Part shown: piece after piece, positions 9,500 through 17,734 of the stretch | Numbering within the stretch: the first letter of the stretch is position 1 | How the letters are laid out: every line of letters starts with the position of its first letter | Source: Campylobacter sp. LR291e | Lineage (GTDB): Bacteria; Campylobacterota; Campylobacteria; Campylobacterales; Campylobacteraceae | Assembly (NCBI RefSeq): GCF_008633915.1 | Contig: NZ_VJNV01000032.1 | Coordinates: 53,249-117,248 of the forward strand | Reading direction: 5' to 3' | Length of the DNA: 64,000 nucleotides | The notes under the pieces: model-generated | The model's database searches: none | Told to the model about the DNA's origin: nothing | What the model saw: only the letters and a program-made list of their open reading frames with translations | Translations under genes and position numbers: made by a program

Positions 9500-10272
9500 T
9501 CAGAATAAAAACCTAAAATCGCTAATGCTTAAAGTTAGATAAATTCCTGCTGCTATACAGCAAACTAAGATTACAACGCTAATAATGCGACTTATCCCCA
9601 TTATAATATGGTCTTTTAAGATATCAATTATAGAATTTATGAAAAATACCCCGGGTATTAAATATAAAATACTTGAACCAAGGGCGATATCTGCTTTTTG
9701 TATATAAGAAAATACTATACCAAGATAAACTATATAAGAAGAAATAAAGGCACAAATAACATATTGAACGCGTAAGTCTATTTTTATTTTAGTTAAAAAA
9801 TATCTTAAAATCAAGCCACAAAGCGTACCTAAAAATACAAAAATAGCCCCAAAAATATCGCCACCAAAAAGCGAACAAAAGGACGCATTTGCCAAGGAAA
9901 TAAAGAAAAGATTATAAATATAAGGATATTTTTTTGGGTACTTAGTTTTCAAAAAGCCTTTTTGAAAGTTCTAAATCGTATTTTTTATCATAAATTGCCC
10001 AGGACAGGCCACTAAGGTCTAAGATAAGTTTAAAATTTAAATGTATGTGTTTATTAGGGATTATATAGGTTCTATAAATGGAATTATCATCTTTATCCGT
10101 GATATTTAGTGAATAATGGTGAAAAAAATAATTTATTTATATCATGGCCATAAATTTCAGCTATGCGTCCAACGCATTTTGAAATTATAGCCGTATAGGT
10201 ACCAGAACTTAGTATAGTACTAACATAATCTATTAAAAAATTACTAATTACTTGAATTTGTGGCTTTTGCAA
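9500..10272 (-). pseudogene. ThrE-type exporter large subunit, broken by two frameshifts
   Basis: Three consecutive frames read as one protein. Frame A from a TTG at 10272 (AAAGGG upstream) encodes FLIDYVSTILSSGTYTAII and RIAEIYGHDIN. At a run of seven T on the coding strand (A at 10122-10128) the homologous frame moves on by one base, giving HHYSLNITDKDD and LDLSGLSWAIYDKKYD, with a stop at 9942-9944. A second one-base shift near 9942-9955 leads into the 150-codon membrane part that ends at 9500 and holds YLIPGVFFINSIIDIL. The pieces follow the ThrE order (cytoplasmic domain, then membrane segments) and total about 257 codons, the normal size. Homopolymer sequencing error is an alternative to real decay. 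Confidence 0.8.
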
Positions 10273-10284
10273 GAAACACCCTTT

Positions 10285-10310
10285 AAAAACTTCTACAAAA
10301 AGTAGAAGTT
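10285..10310 (-). terminator. Rho-independent terminator of the flavoprotein gene
   Basis: On the minus strand a perfect 9-bp stem (10302-10310 with 10288-10296, AACTTCTAC/GTAGAAGTT) with a 5-base T loop is followed by a short T run. It lies 7 bp after the stop at 10317. Confidence 0.8.
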
Positions 10311-10316
10311 TAAAAT

Positions 10317-11255
10317 TTAAGATAAGGTTTTTATAATGGAAAATGCGTCATTTAAGCCAGTAACTATACTAGCTCCGTTTTTAGTAGCTATATCACCTGC
10401 TACAAAGATTCCTTTAACATTGCTTTCTTTATTTTCATTCATAGCAGGAACACCCTTTTCATCGACATTTATACCACATTTTTGTAAGAAATCAACAGGG
10501 GTTGAACCTCCTATTGCATAAATTAATCTATCATAACTTAGGCTTGAATTATCATTAAATTTAACTTTAACTTTGCCATTTTCATCCTCTACTTCAACGA
10601 TATCTATGCCAAGTTTTAATTCGACCTTGCCCTTACTAACAGCATCGTTAATATTTTGTAAATTTATATCATTTAACCTTGTGAATTTATCTTTTCTATA
10701 ACATAAACAAACCTTATTTGAATTTGCTAAATCCACAGCATACTCAGCAGCTGAATTTCCTCCACCTACAATTAGGATATTTTCACCACTTTGTACTGAA
10801 TTTGCGTTATAATTTATCACCTTAGCAAGAGAAGAAGGTAATTTATAATCAGGCTTATTAGGGCGCCCCATTCTACCAATTGCTACTATTATATTTTTAC
10901 ATTGATAAACGCCCTTACCAGTACTTAGTATAAAGCCATTTTCATCTTTTTTAACGCTTTCAACCTCGCTTGAAAATTCAATCTCGATATTATTGTCTTT
11001 TAATGCCTTTTCAAAGGTTTCAATAGTACTTTCTTTTGTACCATCTTCAAAAGGAATATGCCCATGATTTGTACCATCACAACCTTTATAAGCCTTATCT
11101 ACCCTTTTTCCATCCTTGTAAAATTGCATTAAGGTTTGACAAATTTGACCACCCTTTTCTAAAAGTAAAACTTCCTTATTTGCAAGTTTTGCCTCAACTG
11201 CACACCCGATACCAGCAGGACCTGCCCCGATAACGATTAAATCAACTTTTTTCAT
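10317..11255 (-). CDS. Thioredoxin-reductase-like FAD/NAD(P)H oxidoreductase without CxxC (Cj0559-like)
   Basis: The 312-residue flavoprotein has an N-terminal FAD site VIGAGPAGIGCAVEA (about 8-22), the FFQ-like GGQICQTLMQFYKDGK segment, a central NAD(P)H site LIVGGGNSAAEYAVDLA (about 159-175) and a C-terminal GIFVAGDIA FAD motif (about 283-291). No redox CxxC pair follows the central domain, so it is not a true thioredoxin reductase; it belongs with YpdA-like or ferredoxin/flavodoxin reductase-type TrxR-like proteins. The electron acceptor is not evident. It is divergent from proA with a 75-bp shared promoter region, the arrangement I recall for Cj0559/proA in C. jejuni. Confidence 0.82.
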   Translation of the reverse strand: MKKVDLIVIGAGPAGIGCAVEAKLANKEVLLLEKGGQICQTLMQFYKDGKRVDKAYKGCDGTNHGHIPFEDGTKESTIETFEKALKDNNIEIEFSSEVESVKKDENGFILSTGKGVYQCKNIIVAIGRMGRPNKPDYKLPSSLAKVINYNANSVQSGENILIVGGGNSAAEYAVDLANSNKVCLCYRKDKFTRLNDINLQNINDAVSKGKVELKLGIDIVEVEDENGKVKVKFNDNSSLSYDRLIYAIGGSTPVDFLQKCGINVDEKGVPAMNENKESNVKGIFVAGDIATKNGASIVTGLNDAFSIIKTLS

Positions 11256-11284
11256 AATACTACCTTTGGTTTTAATTTTGATTG

Positions 11285-11290
11285 TATAAT
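11285..11290 (+). promoter_or_regulatory. -10 box upstream of proA
   Basis: A perfect TATAAT with the extended TG (TGTATAAT) lies 40 bp before the proA ATG, in the short divergent gap. No convincing -35 box is visible, as is usual in Campylobacter. Confidence 0.55.
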
Positions 11291-11330
11291 AAACAAATTT
11301 AGCAAGTTTTTCGTAAATAAAGGATTAAAA

Positions 11331-12563
11331 ATGAGAAATTTAATAAAAAATATCAAAAAAAATTCTCAAAAATTACTAGACTTAACCTCAAGGGATAAAG
11401 AAAATATAATTTTTGAAATAGCCTTAAATTTAAGAAAAAATTTTAAAAATGTATTAAAGGCAAATGAAAAGGATATGGCAAATTTCAAAAAAACAGGGGC
11501 TATTAGAGATAGGTTATTGTTAAATGAAAAACGTTTAACTTCTTTGTGCGATGCCTTAGAAAAGATTGCTTTGCAAGAAGACCCTATTAACAACATACAA
11601 AGAGGCTGGAAAAATTATGCAGGCTTAAGCATTCAAAAAATTAGCATTCCTATAGGTTTAATTTGTGTAATTTATGAGGCAAGACCGGCTTTAAGTGCTG
11701 AGATTATAGCCTTAATGATAAAAAGTTCTAATGCTTGTATTTTAAAAGGAGGAAGCGAGGCTAAGAATACAAATTTAGCCCTTTTTAATATAGTTTGTGA
11801 AGTACTTGAAAAATACGCCTTGAAAGATTGTTTTTTAATGCTTTATGATAAGGGCGAGATTAAGGAATTGCTAGCCTTTGATGATTTAATAGATGTTATC
11901 ATTCCAAGAGGTAGCGAAGAAATGATAAAAAATATAGCACAAAATACGAAAATTCCACTCATTAAGCAAGATAAGGGACTTTGTCATATCTTTGTTGATG
12001 AGAGTGCAAATTTAAAAAATGCAGTGGATATTATAATAAATTCAAAATGCCAAAAACCAAGTGCTTGTAATGCTTTAGAAAGCTTATTGATACATGAAAA
12101 TATAAATTTAGAATTTTTTGATTTATTAAAAAAAGCCTTTAAAAAGCATAATATTAAAATTCATGCCCATAAAAACATTATAAAACATTTTGAAAATGCG
12201 AATTTAGAACTTTTTTTAGCTACTCAAAAAGACTTTGCTACTGAGTGGCTTGATTTTGAATTAAGCATTAAAAGCGTTAAAAATTTGGGCGAGGCTATAA
12301 GGCATATAAATGAATTTAGTTCATCTCACAGCGATTGCATACTTTCAAATGATGTACAAAACATAGCCAAATTTCAAAGGCTTATAAATTCAGCTTGTGT
12401 TTATGCAAATGCTTCTACTCGTTTTAGTGATGGTGGAGAATTTGGCTTTGGTGGAGAAGTTGGAATTAGCACGAGCAGGCTTCACGCAAGAGGTCCTATG
12501 GGGGTTGATGAAATTTGCATTTACAAATATATCATTTATGGTGATGGACAAATAAGGCAATGA
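11331..12563 (+). CDS. proA: Glutamate-5-semialdehyde dehydrogenase (gamma-glutamyl phosphate reductase)
   Basis: ProA reduces gamma-glutamyl phosphate with NADPH to glutamate semialdehyde, the second step of proline synthesis. The 410-residue protein carries PIGLICVIYEARP (about 105-117), the substrate-binding stretch LKGGSEAKNTN, DVIIPRGSEEMI, the catalytic cysteine in KPSACNALESLL, and the C-terminal signatures FSSSHSDCI, ASTRFSDGGEFGFGGEVGIST and HARGPMG. Length is standard. Its end overlaps the next ATG by 4 bp (ATGA). The partner proB is not in the window. Confidence 0.95.
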   Translation: MRNLIKNIKKNSQKLLDLTSRDKENIIFEIALNLRKNFKNVLKANEKDMANFKKTGAIRDRLLLNEKRLTSLCDALEKIALQEDPINNIQRGWKNYAGLSIQKISIPIGLICVIYEARPALSAEIIALMIKSSNACILKGGSEAKNTNLALFNIVCEVLEKYALKDCFLMLYDKGEIKELLAFDDLIDVIIPRGSEEMIKNIAQNTKIPLIKQDKGLCHIFVDESANLKNAVDIIINSKCQKPSACNALESLLIHENINLEFFDLLKKAFKKHNIKIHAHKNIIKHFENANLELFLATQKDFATEWLDFELSIKSVKNLGEAIRHINEFSSSHSDCILSNDVQNIAKFQRLINSACVYANASTRFSDGGEFGFGGEVGISTSRLHARGPMGVDEICIYKYIIYGDGQIRQ

Positions 12564-13630
12564 GGCAAAAAATATTTAAACATTTTATAGATATTTTAGC
12601 CTTAAATTCCACTCAAAGAGTGTGGCAACTACCTTTTTTTATAGCCTTGGGAGTTGGTTTGGTTTTAGGGGTTGGGGCATATTATAAAAGGCTTGATTTA
12701 GGTCTTATTTCTATGATAGGGGTAATGGCGTTTTTATATATACCAAATACTCCTATGTATCATAGAATGGCAGTTGTAATGTGTTGTTCTTTTGGAATTT
12801 CTTTATCTTTTTTACTAGGACTTTTAACACACTTAGCACCTACTTTAATGCCTATTTTAGTGGGCTTTGTAGCTATGGCTAGTTCTATTTTAGTAAGGTA
12901 TTATGATGTAGGGGCACCTGGTTATTTTTTCTTCGTTTTTGCTTGTTTGTTGGGTTCATTTTTTCCCTTTGAAATTCAAGATTATATCTTTTTAACAGGG
13001 CTTGTAACCCTTGGTACTATGGTAGCAAATTTCATAGCCTTTATTTACTCTTTATTGGTAATTTATTGCTTTAAAAACTCACTTCCAAAGCCCATACCAA
13101 AGCGAGGAAACTGGGGCTTTGAGGTAATAGTAGTTGATTCTGTTATTATAGGCTTTTTTGTAGGTTTTGCTGTATTTTTAGGGGCATTTTTAGAACTTGA
13201 AAGAAGTTATTGGGTAGCAGTAAGTTGCACTGTTGTAATGCAAGGCATTTCTTTAAATGGGGTTTGGATAAAGCAAATTCAAAGGATTTTAGGCACAGCC
13301 CTTGGGACCTTGTTTGCTTGGTATCTTTTAAAGATTGAATTTAGTACTATTTCTTTTGTTTGTTTAATGATGTTTTTAGTTTTTATGACTGAATTTGTAG
13401 TAACTAGAAACTATGCTATAGCTATATTTTTCTTAACCCCTTATGTAACTTACTTAGCAGAGGCTACTAGCTTTATGAATGTGGATGCGAATTTAATAGC
13501 CCTTGCTAGATTACAAGATGTGATTGTGGGTAGTATTTTAGGCTTAATCGGTGGCTTTGTAATCTACAAGCCATTTTTAAGAATCCCTTTTGAACAAATT
13601 TCAAAACTAGTTTTTAGGAAGAAGATTTAG
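12560..13630 (+). CDS. FUSC/aromatic-acid-exporter-like inner-membrane protein (Cj0557c-like)
   Basis: The 356-residue protein has two sets of hydrophobic segments (about residues 22-165 and 195-340) and the FUSC-family motif ERSYWVAVSCTVVMQG followed by RILGTALGTLFAW in the second half. FUSC proteins such as AaeB and YccS are linked to export of aromatic acids or other small anions, but this one lacks the large cytoplasmic domain and its substrate is unknown. It is coupled to proA by a 4-bp overlap, the same pairing I recall in C. jejuni, without an obvious metabolic link. Confidence 0.75.
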   Translation: MRQKIFKHFIDILALNSTQRVWQLPFFIALGVGLVLGVGAYYKRLDLGLISMIGVMAFLYIPNTPMYHRMAVVMCCSFGISLSFLLGLLTHLAPTLMPILVGFVAMASSILVRYYDVGAPGYFFFVFACLLGSFFPFEIQDYIFLTGLVTLGTMVANFIAFIYSLLVIYCFKNSLPKPIPKRGNWGFEVIVVDSVIIGFFVGFAVFLGAFLELERSYWVAVSCTVVMQGISLNGVWIKQIQRILGTALGTLFAWYLLKIEFSTISFVCLMMFLVFMTEFVVTRNYAIAIFFLTPYVTYLAEATSFMNVDANLIALARLQDVIVGSILGLIGGFVIYKPFLRIPFEQISKLVFRKKI

Positions 13631-13684
13631 TAATATTTAGACAAAAATTGTTATTTTTATGAAAATACATTTTAAGGAGTTTTT

Positions 13685-14269
13685 ATGTTTCTTAGGTTTT
13701 TTGTACGTATTTTTTATGCTTATAATAGAAATAAAAAAGGTGTTTTTAGAAAAAAACAATACGAAAGCACAAAATTACAAGAAAGTTTGACCTTTGAAGA
13801 TAAAATAAATTTAGTAGAAAAAGGAAATTTTAAAATAAAAAAAGTGATGAATAAAAGTGAAACTGATATATATTGGGCTTTAGTTAATTGTATAAGAGGA
13901 GCTTATATAGTTTGTCCACAAGTAGCTTATAAAACTTTTATAGATAAAACCACTAATGATGAAACATGGAAAGTTTATTCTAGTTTTGTTGCAGATTTTG
14001 TTCTTTTGCATAAAGTTTCTAAACTACCTTTGTGTGTAATAGAATTTCATGGGAGTGGACACACTGGAAGTGGTTTTGTAGCTAATGAAAAAGAAAGAGA
14101 AGAAAAATATATTCAAGTTAAAAATAATGATACTTTAAAGAAAAAACTTTTAGAAAAAATGAAAATATTATATATAGAGATATCAAGTAAAGACATTTGT
14201 ACTAAAAATAATAAGATAGACAAAGAAAAATTAATCACTCTTCTTAATGAAAAGTTAAAAGTAAATTAG
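13685..14269 (+). CDS. DUF2726-like protein, possible nuclease-fold
   Basis: The 194-residue protein begins with a hydrophobic/aromatic stretch (FLRFFVRIFYAY) and a basic region. The core has features of the DUF2726 family, which resembles very-short-patch/restriction-type nuclease folds: SETDIYWALVNC, a PQVAYKTFID segment, FVADFVLLHKVSKLPLCVIEFHG with a plausible metal-binding Asp...Glu pair, and a later Lys-rich helix plus LYIEISS. No function is established. It has an AAGGAG site and stands alone between the proA block and a tRNA, an accessory-type position. I am fairly sure it is a real gene but only moderately sure of the family. Confidence 0.65.
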   Translation: MFLRFFVRIFYAYNRNKKGVFRKKQYESTKLQESLTFEDKINLVEKGNFKIKKVMNKSETDIYWALVNCIRGAYIVCPQVAYKTFIDKTTNDETWKVYSSFVADFVLLHKVSKLPLCVIEFHGSGHTGSGFVANEKEREEKYIQVKNNDTLKKKLLEKMKILYIEISSKDICTKNNKIDKEKLITLLNEKLKVN

Positions 14270-14296
14270 AAATTTATTTTTTAAAAGTATGACTAA

Positions 14297-14373
14297 TGGT
14301 GGATTTAGCAGGACTTGAACCTGCGACCAACCGGTTATGAGCCGGTTGCTCTAACCAACTGAGCTATAAATCC
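14297..14373 (-). tRNA. tRNA with CAU anticodon (elongator Met, or Ile2)
   Basis: The 77-base gene folds as a cloverleaf: acceptor GGATTTA paired with TAAATCC, D arm AGCTCAGTTGGTTAGAGC, anticodon loop CTCATAA with stem AACCGG/CCGGTT, T arm GCAGGTTCAAGTCCTGC, and an encoded CCA. CAU is used by elongator Met, initiator and the lysidine-modified Ile2 species. The A-U-rich acceptor stem starting with a G-C pair excludes the usual initiator; elongator Met is most likely. Confidence 0.85.
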
Positions 14374-14420
14374 AACCTTGTAAAAAAGCGAAATTATAGC
14401 ATATTTTGCTTAAAAAAAAT

Positions 14421-15515
14421 TTAGTATTTTTCATACCAAGAAAAACGAAAGGTTATTAAGTGTTGCAAAAGCCCAAAAAATACCATAAAGGTAGTAAAAG
14501 AGCTTCCTCCATGGCTAAAAAAAGGCAAGGGAATTCCAACAACTGGCGCAAAGCCTATAACCATAGAGATATTAACAGCTGTATAAATGAAAATAAATAA
14601 GGCAACTGCGTTTAAAACTACTCGCCCAAAGTGGTCCTTCCGCAGTTTATGATTTAAGCTTAATAAATGCAAGATTAAAAAAATATACAATACGATTAAA
14701 ACACAACCCCCGACAAAACCAAATCTTTCTACCATGTAAGCAAAGATAAAGTCGCTAGTATGAATGGGTAAGAATTTAAAATGCGTTTGCGTGGCCTCAC
14801 TTTGCGATTTTCCTAAAAGTCCTCCATTGCCTATAGCAATCATGGCCTGGGTTACTTGATAGCTTGGTTTTTCGGCTATAAAATCGTGAATTCTTTGCTT
14901 TTGATAGGGCTTTAATAAATAAGTATACATTACAGGCGAGGTTATTGAGAGTACTAAAACAATGCTAAGCCAAATTTTATAATTTATCCCTATGATAAAA
15001 AGCGTTCCAAAGCCTACTATTATAAGAACCATTGCAGTTCCTAGGTCGGGTTCTTTTGCTATTAATAAAAATGGCAAGATTATATAAAAGCTAAGCTTTA
15101 TAAATTGTTTAAGTTTGTAGCCATTATCAGGTGGTGGGTTATTGTAAATAAGATATGCAAGCATTAAGACAAAGGCTGGTTTAAAAAATTCAGAAGGCTG
15201 TATGGTATAAGTAGTAAATGGAATTTGTAGCCACCTAGCAGCCCCTAGTTTTTCAACGCCAAAGATATCAACACTTAAAAGTAAAAGAATGCCAACCCAA
15301 TAAAACAAGGGTATAAGCCACATAAGTTTTCTAATGGGAAAGAAAAAGAAAAAGGTAAAAAAGAAAAAGCCTACACAGGTGTATATAAATTGTTTTTCTA
15401 CTAAATTTACACTTGCCTCATAGGTTAAAAAAAAAGAAATCGCGACAATAGGTAAGACTAAGATTGGCTGCATATAATCAAAATGTGTAAGAATGCGTCT
15501 ATCTAATACAATCAA
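14421..15515 (-). CDS. rodA: SEDS-family peptidoglycan polymerase RodA
   Basis: RodA (mrdB) polymerises lipid II into glycan strands during cell elongation with a class B PBP, usually PBP2. The 364-residue protein has about ten membrane segments and SEDS landmarks: GAARWLQIPFTTYTIQPSEFFKP (about 90-112, shown here in part), LLIAKEPDLGTAMVL with the catalytic aspartate, and the C-terminal PLPFFSHGGSSFTTFM. The start is a TTG at 15515 with AAAGG eight bases upstream; no ATG fits the conserved N terminus. It is divergent from the pseudouridine synthase gene. Confidence 0.93.
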   Translation of the reverse strand: MIVLDRRILTHFDYMQPILVLPIVAISFFLTYEASVNLVEKQFIYTCVGFFFFTFFFFFPIRKLMWLIPLFYWVGILLLLSVDIFGVEKLGAARWLQIPFTTYTIQPSEFFKPAFVLMLAYLIYNNPPPDNGYKLKQFIKLSFYIILPFLLIAKEPDLGTAMVLIIVGFGTLFIIGINYKIWLSIVLVLSITSPVMYTYLLKPYQKQRIHDFIAEKPSYQVTQAMIAIGNGGLLGKSQSEATQTHFKFLPIHTSDFIFAYMVERFGFVGGCVLIVLYIFLILHLLSLNHKLRKDHFGRVVLNAVALFIFIYTAVNISMVIGFAPVVGIPLPFFSHGGSSFTTFMVFFGLLQHLITFRFSWYEKY

Positions 15516-15588
15516 AATTTTTACCTTTAAAAAATTTATTACTATTATATGCTAAAATTTTAAACTTTTAAAGTATTTGAAGGAAAAA

Positions 15589-16560
15589 ATGCAAACTTTT
15601 TTAGCAAATGAAGAAATAAGACTTGATATTTTTTTAGCCCAGCACCTTAAACAAAGTCGCAATCAAGTAAGTTTATTAATTAAAAATTCCCTAGTTAAAA
15701 TAAATAATAAAATTCAAAACAAGACCTCTTTTAAGTTAAATTTAAATGATGAAATTTGCATTTTAAAGCCTAAAATAAAAGATATTAAAGAAAAACAAGA
15801 AATAAATTTTGACCTTGAAATTTTATATGAAGATGATGATTTATTAGTGCTTAATAAAACACCAAATTTAGTAGTTCACGGGGCAAATTCGGTTAAAGGA
15901 CCAACTTTAGTAGACTGGCTTATTAATAAAAATTTTATGCTTTCAAATTTGGGTGGGCAATTAAGACCTGGTTTAATACACAGGCTTGATAAAGATACCA
16001 GTGGGGCCATTGTGATAGCTAAAAATAATTTTACTCATAAAAATTTAAGCGAACAACTTTTTTTAAAAACTATGGGTAGAATTTATCTTGCATTAATTGA
16101 TTTGCCACTAAAAGATAGTAAAATAATCATAGAAAAGGCATTGATTAGAACGCCAAATAATCGTATCAAAAAATTAGCTATTGATGAAAAAGGTATCTTA
16201 AAAATAGGTGCAAAGAGTGCTAAAAGTGCTTTTATATCGTGTTTAGATTGTAATGATTTTGCCTTAATCAGTGCAAAACTTTTTACAGGTAGAACTCATC
16301 AAATAAGGGCACACTTAGCAAGTATAAATAGGCATATTTTAGGAGATGAATTATATGGTTTTAAGGGCGAAAAACAAAGGGTTATGTTGCATTCTTATTA
16401 TGTGTATTTTACGCATCCAAGAAGCAAAAAAGAAATTTTTGTTAAGGCCCCTTTAATGCAAGATTTCAAAGAAAGATTATTGAAAAAATTTACCTTAGGA
16501 GAAGTACATGAAAAAATTACACTTGATTTTTTGCTCAGTGAGTTTAACTCTTTTTCTTAG
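15589..16560 (+). CDS. RluA/RluD-family rRNA pseudouridine synthase
   Basis: The 323-residue enzyme has an N-terminal S4 RNA-binding domain (RLDIFLAQHLKQSRNQVSLLI) and a catalytic domain with LVVHGANSVKGPTLVDWL and the active-site motif LIHRLDKDTSGAI, Asp being the nucleophile; FTGRTHQIRAHLA is the third conserved motif. It isomerises specific uridines in large-subunit rRNA; the exact site is not readable. ATG 15589 is chosen over an in-frame TTG at 15577 because AAGGA at 15580-15584 suits it. Its 3' end overlaps the next gene by 53 bp in another frame. Confidence 0.88.
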   Translation: MQTFLANEEIRLDIFLAQHLKQSRNQVSLLIKNSLVKINNKIQNKTSFKLNLNDEICILKPKIKDIKEKQEINFDLEILYEDDDLLVLNKTPNLVVHGANSVKGPTLVDWLINKNFMLSNLGGQLRPGLIHRLDKDTSGAIVIAKNNFTHKNLSEQLFLKTMGRIYLALIDLPLKDSKIIIEKALIRTPNNRIKKLAIDEKGILKIGAKSAKSAFISCLDCNDFALISAKLFTGRTHQIRAHLASINRHILGDELYGFKGEKQRVMLHSYYVYFTHPRSKKEIFVKAPLMQDFKERLLKKFTLGEVHEKITLDFLLSEFNSFS

Positions 16561-17734
16561 TGCTTGTAGTGGAGTTTCACAACAATTTACCGCTAAAGAA
16601 GTGCTATTAAATGAGAGTTTACCAAAGATTGAACAGCTTAAAAGCTTAAGCGATATGAGTAATGTCGCACTTGAATGGGAGCCTTTGTATAATGAAAATA
16701 TCAAGGGTTTTTATATTTATAGGGCTAGTGAGGCTGAGCCTACTTTTAAGCTTGTTGAAACTATTACAAATAAATTTCAAACGCATTTTGTAGATACTAA
16801 GCTTGAACCTTCTACAAAGTATTTTTATAAGATGAAAAGCTTTAATGACCAAAATCATATTTCAGAAGAAAGCGATGTGATTGAGATTATGACAGATGTT
16901 AGATTGCCTGCCATTTCTTACGCACAGGCCCTTACAAATTTAGCAAATAAAATTAAGCTTGTATGGAGACCACATAGCGATTTAAGGGTTAATGCTTATA
17001 TCATAGAAAGAAAAGAAAGTGATGAAAGCAAATTTAAAAAACTAGCCCAGATTAAAAATCGCTTGAATGCTGAGTACATAGATGATGATTTAAAACCAAA
17101 TCAAAGCTTTGATTATATAATTTATGCACAAAGCTTTGATGGGGTGATTAGCGAGGCAAGTGCTGTTTTAAGTGCTACAAGTAAGGCTTTGCCACCTGTT
17201 GTAGAAGGACTTAGTGCAAGTATTGATGGGTCAAATAAGATTAGCTTACAATGGAATGAAAGCAATTATAAGGATTTTTCATATTATAAGGTTTATGCTA
17301 CAAGCTCAACTTTTTTACCTTATACCCTAGTTGCAAAAACTCAATCAAATCACTATGAAGACGCCGTTGGAGGTGCTGGTAAATCAAAAAGTTATAAGGT
17401 TAGTATAGTGGATATTGATGGGCTTGAAGGTCCTTTGCAAAGCGAGGGCGTTTCAGGTCAAACTCTAGGACTTCCAAGTGCCCCAAGCCTTATAAGTGCG
17501 AAAAGTACTAGCGAGGGTATAAGTTTAGAATGGTCTGATAATGATGATAGGGCAGTTGAGTATATAGTAAAAAGAACAGGCGGTGAAAAAGCAGCAGTGT
17601 TTAAGGGTATAAAAAATAAAAATATGCTTGATACTAATGCATTGCCAGGGGTTGAGTATTCTTATGAAGTATATGCCATTGATTCAGGAAATTTACAATC
17701 AGAAGCTTCTAATAAGGTAAAAGCAAAACAATAA
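16508..17734 (+). CDS. Fibronectin type III-domain lipoprotein (Cj1279c-like)
   Basis: A lipoprotein signal (MKKLHLIFCSVSLTLFLSAC) precedes about 388 residues made of four fibronectin type III-like repeats, recognisable by recurring VALEWEPLYNENIKGFYIYR, IKLVWRPHSDLRVNAYIIER, ISLQWNESNYKDFSYYKVY and ISLEWSDNDDRAVEYIVKR. These form beta-sandwich modules for binding other proteins or polysaccharides. C. jejuni Cj1279c (FlpA) is a fibronectin-binding adhesin with this structure and location, so a similar role is likely. The start has TTAGGAG eight bases upstream and lies inside the end of the pseudouridine synthase gene. It ends one base into trmB. Confidence 0.87.
   Translation: MKKLHLIFCSVSLTLFLSACSGVSQQFTAKEVLLNESLPKIEQLKSLSDMSNVALEWEPLYNENIKGFYIYRASEAEPTFKLVETITNKFQTHFVDTKLEPSTKYFYKMKSFNDQNHISEESDVIEIMTDVRLPAISYAQALTNLANKIKLVWRPHSDLRVNAYIIERKESDESKFKKLAQIKNRLNAEYIDDDLKPNQSFDYIIYAQSFDGVISEASAVLSATSKALPPVVEGLSASIDGSNKISLQWNESNYKDFSYYKVYATSSTFLPYTLVAKTQSNHYEDAVGGAGKSKSYKVSIVDIDGLEGPLQSEGVSGQTLGLPSAPSLISAKSTSEGISLEWSDNDDRAVEYIVKRTGGEKAAVFKGIKNKNMLDTNALPGVEYSYEVYAIDSGNLQSEASNKVKAKQ

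Noticed and set aside
11036..11233. Plus-strand ORF with many His and Tyr inside the flavoprotein gene
   Set aside because: It is a shadow of the minus-strand oxidoreductase, whose motifs are fully conserved.
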